A stretch of 13,160 nucleotides of DNA from positions 1-13,160 of the forward strand of contig CAKUDW010000031.1 in NCBI GenBank assembly GCA_934645275.1, written 5' to 3'. This DNA comes from an uncultured Clostridia bacterium. GTDB taxonomy: Bacteria; Bacillota_A; Clostridia; Christensenellales; Aristaeellaceae. The notes beneath the pieces were generated by a model that worked only from the letters and a program-made list of their open reading frames with translations, was not told the DNA's origin and made no database searches. Each line of letters opens with the position of its first letter. Position 1 is the first letter of the stretch. Shown here one piece after another: positions 7,934 through 13,002 of this stretch. The position numbers were made by a program, and so were the translations under genes.

Positions 7934-8335
7934 ATGACCTACGAGCACCTCTTTGCACTGGCCGCCGAGGCCTGCAAGCGCGCCTACGCGCCCTATTCCG
8001 GCTTTCATGTCGGCGCGTGCATCCTGACGGACGAGGGGCACACCTTCACCGGCTGCAATTTTGAAAATGTATCCTTCGGTGCAACGATTTGCGCCGAGCG
8101 CTGCGCGGCTTCCTGTGCCGTCGCTGCGGGCGAGCGCCGCTTTGCCGCCATCGCTATCGCTGCGGACGCACCTGCCTGGCCCTGCGGCATCTGCCGCCAG
8201 GTACTGCGCGAATTCGCGTGCGGCCCAGATATGCCGGTCATCGTGGGTGCGGCCACCTCTACCGAATTTACGGTAAAGACGCTGGCCGAGCTGCTGCCGG
8301 AATCCTTTGGCCCCGAGTATCTGAAGAATTGTTGA
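7934..8335 (+). CDS. cdd: Cytidine deaminase, small tetrameric type
   Basis: This 133-residue enzyme converts cytidine and deoxycytidine to uridine and deoxyuridine in pyrimidine salvage. Zinc ligands are Cys 53 in 'CAER', Cys 84 and Cys 87 in 'PCGICRQ', with Glu 55 as the proton shuttle. Three Cys ligands mark the homotetrameric class. 'CNFENVSFGATI' forms the substrate pocket, and the substrate-binding N-terminal 'YAPYSGFHVGA' is intact. The ribosome site AAGGAG (7919-7924) precedes the ATG. The last codons and the stop (LKNC, TGA at 8333-8335) lie inside the first unit of the tandem repeat at 8323, so the repeat supplies the C-terminus. In Bacillus dgkA sits between ybeY and cdd; here it is missing. 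Confidence 0.94.
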   Translation: MTYEHLFALAAEACKRAYAPYSGFHVGACILTDEGHTFTGCNFENVSFGATICAERCAASCAVAAGERRFAAIAIAADAPAWPCGICRQVLREFACGPDMPVIVGAATSTEFTVKTLAELLPESFGPEYLKNC

Positions 8336-8590
8336 CGTTTTCCTTCGAAATCCGCCAACCCACAAAACTCTGGTTTTGCCAATTCTTATCCTTCGAAGAA
8401 TTGTTGACGTTTTCCTTCGGAATCCGCCAACCCGCAAAACTCTGGGTTTTGCTAATTCTTATCCTTCGAAGAATTGTCGACGTTTTCCCTCGGAATCCAC
8501 CAACCCGCAAAACTCTGGTTTTGCTAATTCTTATCCTTCGAAGAATTGTTGACGTTTTCCTTCGGAATCCGCCAACTCGCAAAACTGCCC
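8323..8590. repeat. Tandem array of about 72-bp hairpin units between cdd and era
   Basis: Four direct repeats are seen: 8323-8394 (72 bp), 8395-8467 (73 bp, one extra G), 8468-8539 (72 bp) and 8540 to about 8588 (truncated). Each starts GAAGAATTGTTGACG (GTCGACG in unit 3). Junctions between units carry the palindrome CTTCGAAG. Two short hairpins are possible in each full unit: TTCC-loop-GGAA (TTTC-loop-GAAA in unit 1), within GTTG..CAAC in units 1, 2 and 4; and GCAAAAC-TCTG-GTTTTGC (CAAAAC/GTTTTG in unit 1, one extra loop base in unit 2). Unit 4 diverges right after GCAAAACT. The open frames crossing the array in both directions show no start signals and are taken as non-coding. The array fills nearly all of the 318-bp cdd-era gap and should be co-transcribed. 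Confidence 0.92.
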
Positions 8591-8653
8591 TGCTATTCGC
8601 TAACATTTATCCCCTCTAGCAATAATCTACACAAGTAACGGAGGCATACATCC

Positions 8654-9544
8654 TTGGCTGATATCAAATTCCGTTCCGGCTTCGTGGCGATTCTCGGTCG
8701 TCCGAACGTCGGCAAATCCAGCATCATGAATCGCATCGTAGGTGAAAAAGTCGCCATCGTTTCCAATCACCCGCAAACTACGCGCAACAAGCTGCTCGGC
8801 GTCGCTACTGGCAACAGCTGGCAGATCGTATTCGTGGACACGCCCGGCCTGCATAAGCCGCGCACAAAACTCGGCGAATATATGATGAAGAGCGCCGATG
8901 AGGCGCGCGAGGGCGTAGACGCTGTGCTCGCCGTGGTGGACGGTCAGCGCATCGGCGGCGGTGACCGCGCCGTGCTGGAAGACATCCAGCGCATGGACTG
9001 CCCGAAGTTTCTGGCAGTCAACAAGATTGACATCGTGCCGCCGGAAAAGCTGATGCCGCAACTGGCGGCGCTGAACGACCTGCACTTTGATCAAATTTTC
9101 TCTGTGTCCGCGCGCACCGGCGAAAACATAGAATTGCTGACGCAAAAGCTGATTGAGGCTATGCCGGAGGGGCCCAAGTACTTCCCCGACGACATGATTA
9201 CCGATCAGCCGGAACGTGTGATGTGCGCGGAGATCATCCGCGAAAAGGCGCTGAACAACCTGCGCGATGAAATTCCGCACGGCATCGGCGTGGAGATTCT
9301 TCAAATTAAGAAGCTCAGTGATTCGCTCACTGAAATTCACGCGGACGTCTATTGTGAGCGCGATAGCCACAAATCCATCATTATCGGCAAGCAGGGCGCG
9401 ATGCTCAGGACAATCGGCAGCCAGGCGCGCACGGACATCGAGCGCCTTCTGGGCACAAAGGTGATGCTGCGGTTGTGGGTGAAGGTTCGCGTAGACTGGC
9501 GCAACCGCGCCAGCGACCTGCGTACCCTGGGCTACGAGGACTGA
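8654..9544 (+). CDS. era: GTPase Era, 30S ribosome assembly
   Basis: This 296-residue protein has all G motifs: G1 'GRPNVGKS' (15-22), G2 'TTRNK', G3 'DTPG' (62-65), G4 'NKID' (123-126) and G5 'SARTG' (152-156). A C-terminal KH domain with 'GKQG' (245-248) is followed by 'VKVRVDWRNR'. Era binds the 3' end of 16S rRNA and helps 30S maturation, alongside YbeY upstream. Translation starts at TTG (8654) with GGAGG at 8640-8644 nine nt upstream; 'ADIKFRSGFVAILG' directly after it matches the family start. Normally era follows cdd closely; here the repeat array separates them. No new promoter is evident in the gap, so era probably depends on read-through. The stop is 6 bp before recO. Confidence 0.94.
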   Translation: MADIKFRSGFVAILGRPNVGKSSIMNRIVGEKVAIVSNHPQTTRNKLLGVATGNSWQIVFVDTPGLHKPRTKLGEYMMKSADEAREGVDAVLAVVDGQRIGGGDRAVLEDIQRMDCPKFLAVNKIDIVPPEKLMPQLAALNDLHFDQIFSVSARTGENIELLTQKLIEAMPEGPKYFPDDMITDQPERVMCAEIIREKALNNLRDEIPHGIGVEILQIKKLSDSLTEIHADVYCERDSHKSIIIGKQGAMLRTIGSQARTDIERLLGTKVMLRLWVKVRVDWRNRASDLRTLGYED

Positions 9545-9550
9545 TTCTCT

Positions 9551-10270
9551 ATGGCTTCCCTATCCACGCCCGCACTGGTAATTCGTCGCGCGGATTATGG
9601 CGATTACGATCGAATGGTCACGCTGTTTTCGCCGCGCATGGGCCGTGTGGACGCCATCGCGCGCGGTTGCAAGAAGCCCAAATCGCCGCTGCTGAACGCC
9701 TGCGAGCCCTTTGTCAACGGCGAATTTCAGCTCTTTCAGAAGGGCGAGCGCTTCTCCATCGAGCAGTGTCAAATCACGGAGAGTTTTTTTGAACTGCGCA
9801 TGGATTACGACCGGCTTCAGCATGGCGTATACTGGCTCAAGCTGCTGGATGCCGCCGTGATGCCGGACGTCGAAATGCCGGATCTGTTTCTGATCGCGCT
9901 GCGTGCGCTGGCGCACCTGAACTATTCGGAGCTGCCGCCGGAAATGCTGACGATGGCCTTCGAGATGCACCTGATGGCGCAACTGGGTTACGCGCCGCGG
10001 GTGGACGCCTGTCAGAAATGCGGGCGGCCCATTGACAGCGACGCGCGCTTTGATGCGGAACGCGGCGGCTGCATTTGCCTGAGCTGTCCGTCCGGAGCGC
10101 CGTACGTGACAAACGGTGCGCGCAGAATCATGCTGAAGCTGCCGCGCACGCGCTTTGATCAGGTCAGGCTGCTAGATGGCCATCCTGACTGGCCGGAGGC
10201 CGCGCGGCTGTTCCGCGAATATGTGAACCTGCGCATTCCAATGCAGAAATTCGCACCGCCGCTGCCCTGA
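9551..10270 (+). CDS. recO: DNA repair protein RecO
   Basis: This 239-residue protein has an N-terminal OB fold ('ALVIRRADYGDYDRMVTLFSPRMGR' region, in which 'LFSPRMGR' is typical), a helical middle ('MAFEMHLMAQLGYAPRVDAC'), and a zinc ribbon with Cys 154, Cys 157, Cys 174, Cys 176 and Cys 179 ('CQKC' and 'CICLSC'). RecO works with RecR to load RecA on SSB-coated single strands in gap repair. The ATG is 6 bp after the era stop; a GAGGA ribosome site (about 9536-9540) lies within the era end. It is the last gene of the cluster; no strong terminator is visible before the rubrerythrin promoter. Confidence 0.92.
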   Translation: MASLSTPALVIRRADYGDYDRMVTLFSPRMGRVDAIARGCKKPKSPLLNACEPFVNGEFQLFQKGERFSIEQCQITESFFELRMDYDRLQHGVYWLKLLDAAVMPDVEMPDLFLIALRALAHLNYSELPPEMLTMAFEMHLMAQLGYAPRVDACQKCGRPIDSDARFDAERGGCICLSCPSGAPYVTNGARRIMLKLPRTRFDQVRLLDGHPDWPEAARLFREYVNLRIPMQKFAPPLP

Positions 10271-10323
10271 ACGCAATTTCCAAGCCTCTCAGAAAAAAAG
10301 TTCAAAAATTTCTGATTCTGGTG

Positions 10324-10353
10324 TTTCAAATCCCGCAGTTTGTGGTATATACT
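10324..10353 (+). promoter_or_regulatory. Probable promoter of reverse rubrerythrin
   Basis: TTTCAA (10324-10329) and TATACT (10348-10353) are 18 bp apart in a clearly AT-richer gap after recO. The -35 is weak, and TATATT four bases further on is an alternative -10. Confidence 0.5.
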
Positions 10354-10417
10354 ATATTGTAAGTTGTTGCTTTCACCGGGCATTCAACCAATACACGATT
10401 AAAGGGAGGATTCATCC

Positions 10418-10963
10418 ATGAAGAAGTTTGTCTGCACCGTTTGTGGTTATGTTTATGAAGGCGAAGCCGCACCCGATTTCTGCCCCGTCTGCAAGGCTCC
10501 GAAAGAGAAGTTTGCTGAACAGAGCGGCGATATGAGCTGGGCCGCCGAGCATGTGGTTGGCGTGGCAAAGGGCGTTGATCCCGAGATCATTCAGGGCCTG
10601 CGCGAGAACTTCAACGGCGAGTGCTCCGAGGTCGGCATGTACCTGGCCATGGCGCGCGTCGCACACCGCGAAGGCTATCCCGAAATCGGCCTGTACTGGG
10701 AAAAGGCCGCTTATGAAGAGGCCGAGCACGCGGCAAAGTTCGCCGAAATGCTGGGCGAGGTTGTAACTGACAGCACGAAGAAGAACCTGGAAATGCGCGT
10801 TGAAGCCGAAAACGGCGCGACCGCCGGTAAGACCGATCTGGCCAAGCTGGCCAAGGAACATGGTCTGGACGCTATCCACGATACCGTGCATGAAATGGCC
10901 CGCGACGAGGCCCGCCATGGCAAGGCGTTCGCTGGTCTGCTGAAGCGGTACTTCAACAAGTAA
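10418..10963 (+). CDS. Reverse rubrerythrin (rubredoxin domain N-terminal)
   Basis: This 181-residue protein begins with a rubredoxin-type iron site, 'CTVCG' (Cys 6, 9) and 'CPVC' (Cys 22, 25). The ferritin-like di-iron domain comes second, the reverse of classical rubrerythrin. Candidate iron ligands are in '[10 protein letters not shown]', 'EEAEHAAKF', '[12 protein letters not shown]' and '[13 protein letters not shown]'. Reverse rubrerythrins in clostridia act as NADH-linked peroxidases that reduce hydrogen peroxide and oxygen under oxidative exposure; this is family knowledge. The ATG at 10418 has AGGGAGGA at 10403-10410. The gene is alone, with a promoter at 10324-10353 and a weak terminator at 11004-11026. 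A second, isolated 3' end of a rubrerythrin gene lies at 12570-12633. Confidence 0.93.
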   Translation: MKKFVCTVCGYVYEGEAAPDFCPVCKAPKEKFAEQSGDMSWAAEHVVGVAKGVDPEIIQGLRENFNGECSEVGMYLAMARVAHREGYPEIGLYWEKAAYEEAEHAAKFAEMLGEVVTDSTKKNLEMRVEAENGATAGKTDLAKLAKEHGLDAIHDTVHEMARDEARHGKAFAGLLKRYFNK

Positions 10964-11003
10964 GAAAAGCAAGCAATAGCAAGGGTTTGCGGGGACTGTC
11001 CTG

Positions 11004-11026
11004 AAAAAGGGCGGTTCTCGCTTTTT
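11004..11026 (+). terminator. Weak intrinsic terminator candidate after rubrerythrin
   Basis: AAAAA (11004-11008) and GCG (11011-11013) pair with CGC (11019-11021) and TTTTT (11022-11026), leaving two bulged G bases. The T run supports termination, but the GC stem is short. Confidence 0.45.
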
Positions 11027-11245
11027 GCATACTTTTGCGGGGAAAGTGCCGTTTCGTGCCCCATTTGGTGTCGGCGACATCAGCAATAAACGCAATGGCG
11101 CCTTTTCAAAAGTGCCCGTGGATATATAAAGGTTTGTGCTCTTGCCTTGCCGCTCCCCCCACCGAAACCTCCCGCGCTGTTCATCTTGCCCATTTTGTTG
11201 GTATTCTTTTTAGAGAAATACAACTTTGGCGGTGGAGGAAATCAG

Positions 11246-11274
11246 AAAACCCGTCGCCCGAGCTGGGAGACGGG
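11246..11274 (-). terminator. Intrinsic terminator of the membrane-protein unit
   Basis: On the minus strand the hairpin CCCGTC-t-CCC / GGG-c-GACGGG (11274-11250) is followed by TTTT (11249-11246). It begins three bases after the stop of the leftward gene, which supports that gene being real. Confidence 0.75.
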
Positions 11275-11276
11275 AG

Positions 11277-11672
11277 TCACGGTGCTTGTTCTCTTTTTAC
11301 GAGAATGCGCTGTAGCATTATGTATGTGATACCACCAACGATGTACGCTAAAATATCATAGTAGTCGCTTGTTCCATAATGGCATACATACGGTCCAAAG
11401 AACTCCCAGACAATACCGCAAAACATATTAATCAGGATAGCGCATGACAGCGTATGTATTTGCATATGCTTATACCTGCTATGCTGTAGAATAACATTGA
11501 TATAAGCAACTATGAATATTCCTCCAAGCCAGTCATTAAAATGGCATTTTAGCAGATATGAGATGATTGGAACATTCACAACTATTTTGAAAATAAAGCG
11601 ATTTAAACTATAAAGAATCAGCACGCAAACAATAATGACAGTATCTCTATTTAGCTTGCATTTCACAATCAA
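11277..11672 (-). CDS. Small multi-pass membrane protein, unknown function (weakly VanZ-like)
   Basis: The stop is at 11277. The proposed start is a TTG at 11672 that overlaps the stop of the upstream 28-residue peptide (TTGA), giving 131 residues; a GTG at 11666 and an ATG at 11711 are alternatives, all without a clear ribosome site, so coupling is inferred. Four hydrophobic segments are visible: 'TVIIVCVLILYSL', 'WLGGIFIVAYINVIL', 'LSCAILINMFCGIVWEF' and 'DILAYIVGGITYIML'. The motif 'WEFFGPY' followed by 'YYDILAYIVGG' recalls small integral membrane proteins with a WE..P....D..DI..Y..GG pattern, loosely like VanZ, but I cannot name the family. Codon use is AT-rich, unlike the neighbouring GC-rich genes, which suggests transfer. 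A terminator follows at once. Confidence 0.6.
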   Translation of the reverse strand: MIVKCKLNRDTVIIVCVLILYSLNRFIFKIVVNVPIISYLLKCHFNDWLGGIFIVAYINVILQHSRYKHMQIHTLSCAILINMFCGIVWEFFGPYVCHYGTSDYYDILAYIVGGITYIMLQRILVKREQAP

Positions 11673-11755
11673 AGAAAACAGAGAACGATTATAGCAGCAA
11701 CAATTGTGCATATGATTTCCAAGATGTTCATTCCTACATTGTTAGGATCGGCCAT
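11669..11755 (-). CDS. 28-residue single-span hydrophobic peptide
   Basis: From the ATG at 11755 to the TGA at 11671-11669 there are 28 codons. The peptide has a short acidic/polar head (MADPNNVG) and a long hydrophobic stretch (ILEIICTIVAAIIVLCFL), so it should span the membrane once. It has the best ribosome site of this unit, AAAGGAG at 11770-11764 with an 8-nt spacer. Its stop overlaps the TTG start of the larger membrane protein. It could be a leader peptide for coupling, a partner subunit, or a small toxic peptide; none can be decided here. A frameshift linking it to the next frame is less likely because no classical slippery site is seen. Confidence 0.5.
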   Translation of the reverse strand: MADPNNVGMNILEIICTIVAAIIVLCFL

Positions 11756-11763
11756 TTGTCTCT

Positions 11764-11770
11764 CTCCTTT
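11764..11770 (-). promoter_or_regulatory. Strong ribosome binding site of the 28-residue peptide
   Basis: AAAGGAG on the minus strand ends 8 nt before the ATG at 11755. It is the only strong site in the leftward unit and argues that translation enters there rather than at 11711. Confidence 0.6.
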
Positions 11771-11931
11771 CAATTTCTATCAGCGATTCCTCAAAAGTGT
11801 GCTTCAAAATTCGCCCGTCATTCCCCCCCAATCGTCTGTTCCATAGTGTACCAATGCACCTTTGCTATTTCGCCATCCTCCAACGCTTTGTCTCACATTC
11901 GCCTTTCCACCTCGCTCTTGTGCAAAATCCT

Positions 11932-11960
11932 TTGATATATGTCATCACTGCAATTATAAC
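11932..11960 (+). promoter_or_regulatory. Promoter of the XRE regulator
   Basis: TTGATA (11932-11937) and TATAAC (11955-11960) are 17 bp apart. Its -10 box overlaps the -10 box of the opposing promoter at 11953-11981, so the two can hardly be occupied together. The predicted leader is about 85 nt. Confidence 0.6.
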
Positions 11961-11966
11961 ATATAT
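11935..11966. promoter_or_regulatory. Candidate operator: perfect 8-bp inverted repeat
   Basis: ATATATGT (11935-11942) and ACATATAT (11959-11966) form a perfect dyad with 16 bp between arms. The left arm overlaps the -35 of the rightward promoter; the right arm lies in the spacer of the leftward promoter. Both -10 boxes lie within or at the edge of the dyad. This is a natural place for the neighbouring XRE protein to control both transcripts; binding is inferred. Confidence 0.5.
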
Positions 11967-11981
11967 TTTTAGACGTTTCAA
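11953..11981 (-). promoter_or_regulatory. Promoter of the leftward membrane peptide/protein unit
   Basis: On the minus strand TTGAAA (11981-11976) and a perfect TATAAT (11958-11953) have a 17-bp spacer. The predicted leader to the ATG at 11755 is about 190 nt, long for a small unit, and holds only very short frames. Confidence 0.75.
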
Positions 11982-12052
11982 GAATTACAACAAGAAAATT
12001 CTGCCTAATCGCCATTTAAAAACCGCTATGATGATGACGAGAGGTGATTAGG

Positions 12053-12367
12053 ATGGATGAGCAGTTTGTGAGGGACAGGATTACCCAGCTTCGCCTTCGC
12101 AAGGGCGTTTCAGAATATAAGATGAGCTATGACCTCGGGCACAGTCGTGGTTACGTCCATAACATTTCCTCGGGTAAGGCCACGCCGCCCATGAAGGAAT
12201 TCTTTGCGATTTGCGAGTATTTTGAACTCACTCCACAACAGTTCTTCGATGAGGGCACACAGAATCCTGAACTGATTCAAAAGGCCATCAATGGGATGAA
12301 GCAACTTGATGAAAAGGATATGTTGATGCTGTTGGGCTTCATCAACCGAATGCTTGAAAAGAAGTAA
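12053..12367 (+). CDS. XRE-family helix-turn-helix transcriptional regulator
   Basis: This 104-residue protein carries a Cro/C1-type HTH in residues about 5-60: 'RDRITQLRLRKGVSEYKMS' for the first helices, 'LGHSRGYVHNISSGKATPP' for the recognition region, and 'FFAICEYFELTPQQFF' closing the domain. A short helical tail ('ELIQKAINGMKQLDEKDMLMLLGFI') probably serves dimerisation. No peptidase or other effector domain is attached. The ATG at 12053 is chosen because GAGGTG (12041-12046) is 6 nt upstream; a GTG at 12044 lies inside that site. It is divergent from the membrane unit and shares its promoter region, so it is the probable local regulator. It has a terminator at 12370-12399. Confidence 0.88.
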   Translation: MDEQFVRDRITQLRLRKGVSEYKMSYDLGHSRGYVHNISSGKATPPMKEFFAICEYFELTPQQFFDEGTQNPELIQKAINGMKQLDEKDMLMLLGFINRMLEKK

Positions 12368-12369
12368 GG

Positions 12370-12399
12370 AGCAGGCCGCTTTGGCTGGCTTCTTCTTTT
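12370..12399 (+). terminator. Intrinsic terminator of the XRE gene
   Basis: AGCAGGCC (12370-12377) pairs with GGCTGGCT (12383-12390) except for one A-G mismatch and one G-T wobble, with a 5-nt loop, followed by TCTTCTTTT. It lies 3 bp after the stop. Confidence 0.65.
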
Positions 12400-12468
12400 G
12401 AAGTTGTAAGCAGTTGTTCTAACGATGTGACAACATGGGCCTTAGTCGTATTTCATGCATAAAAGTTC

Positions 12469-12506
12469 ATAAAAAAGAAGGAACGCAAATCATGGTGTTC
12501 CTTCTT
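12469..12506 (-). terminator. Long hairpin, terminator-like on the minus strand
   Basis: AAGAAGGAAC (12475-12484) and GTTCCTTCTT (12497-12506) form a perfect 10-bp stem with a 12-nt loop. On the minus strand it runs into a T tract (the A-rich bases from about 12471), so it works best leftward, although no leftward gene is recognised upstream of it. It may act as a boundary in both directions. Confidence 0.5.
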
Positions 12507-12569
12507 ATCTGCCGGTGTTTATTCATTCGTCTCACTGAAATTCTTCGCCAGCGAGAGTCTTGGCAAAAC

Positions 12570-12633
12570 CTCGCATGAGGCCCGTCACGGCAAGGCCCTT
12601 GCTGGCCTGCTGAAGCGATATTTTGACAAATAT
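12570..12633 (+). pseudogene. Relic of a second rubrerythrin gene (last ~19 codons)
   Basis: From about 12577 the frame reads [18 protein letters not shown], against [18 protein letters not shown] at the end of the intact rubrerythrin: 16 of 18 residues agree, while the DNA differs mostly at third codon positions. Over 20 aligned codons I count about 46 of 60 identical bases. The stop codon is lost (TAT in place of TAA). Nothing rubrerythrin-like is visible upstream of about 12570. A hairpin follows at the same relative distance as the terminator of the intact gene. Confidence 0.75.
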
Positions 12634-12654
12634 TCCGGCAATTCTAAAGGCAGC

Positions 12655-12681
12655 CCTGAAAGGGGCCGGCCTCTTTTCAGG
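12655..12681 (+). terminator. Hairpin after the rubrerythrin relic
   Basis: CCTGAAAGGGG pairs with CTCTTTTCAGG through 11 pairs including two G-T, around a 5-nt loop. No T tract follows, so termination is uncertain; it is probably the former terminator of the lost gene. Confidence 0.45.
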
Positions 12682-12769
12682 TTAAATAAACGCATTGCAG
12701 TAGCACACCTGAAAAAGCGCCCGGCAAGCCGATAAATAGCGAATGTTGCCACATTTTTTAAACTTGAAC

Positions 12770-12798
12770 TTGCAGTATGCTCCGAGCGCTGATATAAT
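12770..12798 (+). promoter_or_regulatory. Strong promoter of the last gene
   Basis: TTGCAG (12770-12775) and a perfect TATAAT (12793-12798) have a 17-bp spacer, the same box pair as the dusB promoter. Predicted transcription begins near 12805, about 200 nt before the ATG at 13003. Confidence 0.72.
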
Positions 12799-12804
12799 AC
12801 ATGG

Positions 12805-13002
12805 AAAAATATGCCCCGGAACGTGGCGCTTTTCAAGCCGGGCGTCGCCACCCATGAATGCGTACGATAAAGACATGTCTCCCCGCATTGCGAAGCACCG
12901 GTCTGGAAATGCACGCGCTGTGGGAATCGAATAAAAGCTCAGAATCATTTCGAATTGATTCTGATTGGATGAACTAAAGCTATGCCCTGAGGAGGAGTCG
13001 GC
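12805..13002 (+). promoter_or_regulatory. Long structured 5' leader of the last gene
   Basis: Two stems are possible near the 5' end: GCCC-c-GG (12813-12819) with CCGGGC (12838-12843), and GTGGCG (12823-12828) with CGCCAC (12846-12851). They interleave, so they form either a pseudoknot or two exclusive folds. Further on, CAGAATCA (12940-12947) and TGATTCTG (12956-12963) form a dyad extended by TTC/GAA in its centre. I recognise no known riboswitch class. Confidence 0.35.
12990..12996 (+). promoter_or_regulatory. Ribosome binding site of the last gene
   Basis: AGGAGGA lies 6 nt before the ATG at 13003 and sets that start in a gene that is otherwise cut by the window. Confidence 0.75.

Larger units (their letters stand above)
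10964..11276. other. Gene-free stretch after rubrerythrin
   Basis: This 313-bp stretch holds the rubrerythrin terminator candidate and then sequence with no convincing gene. Several short frames cross it on both strands, one of them Pro/Gly-rich, but none has a good ribosome site or a recognisable domain. The block 11144-11240 contains a C-rich segment and a G-rich segment that are weakly complementary. It ends at the terminator of the leftward membrane-protein unit. Confidence 0.5.
12368..13002. other. Gene-free 635-bp stretch between the regulator and the last gene
   Basis: It holds the XRE terminator, a second long hairpin (12475-12506), a rubrerythrin 3'-end relic with its own hairpin (12570-12681), a strong promoter (12770-12798) and a structured leader. 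Open frames crossing it have no ribosome site and no recognisable domain. Confidence 0.6.

Noticed and set aside
8323..8590. CRISPR array
   Set aside because: Units are contiguous direct repeats with no unique spacers between short repeats, and no cas genes are present.
8268..8606. Repetitive protein encoded across the tandem repeats (either strand)
   Set aside because: The 73-bp unit and base changes shift the frame between units, there is no ribosome site, and the frames run into cdd or the era leader; they simply follow from the DNA repeat.
11660..11680. Programmed frameshift joining the 28-residue peptide to the membrane protein
   Set aside because: A CTTTGA (RF2-like) sequence is present, but a +1 shift there meets a stop within a few codons, and the required -1 shift lacks a classical slippery heptamer.
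11742..11807. 21-codon frame from TTG 11807 (minus) overlapping the 28-residue peptide
   Set aside because: The charged helix-like product is intriguing, but it lacks a good ribosome site and uses a weak start; not enough to call a gene.
10900..12640. Integrative element with att sites at the two rubrerythrin 3' ends
   Set aside because: No integrase or excisionase is visible between them, and the two ends differ at many synonymous sites instead of sharing an identical core, so a decayed paralogue is at least as likely.
12801..12857. 18-codon upstream frame at the start of the last gene's leader
   Set aside because: The predicted transcription start is at or after its ATG and it has no ribosome site.
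12585..12914. 109-codon minus-strand frame over the rubrerythrin relic
   Set aside because: No ribosome site, no domain, and it crosses the relic, hairpin and promoter; treated as chance.
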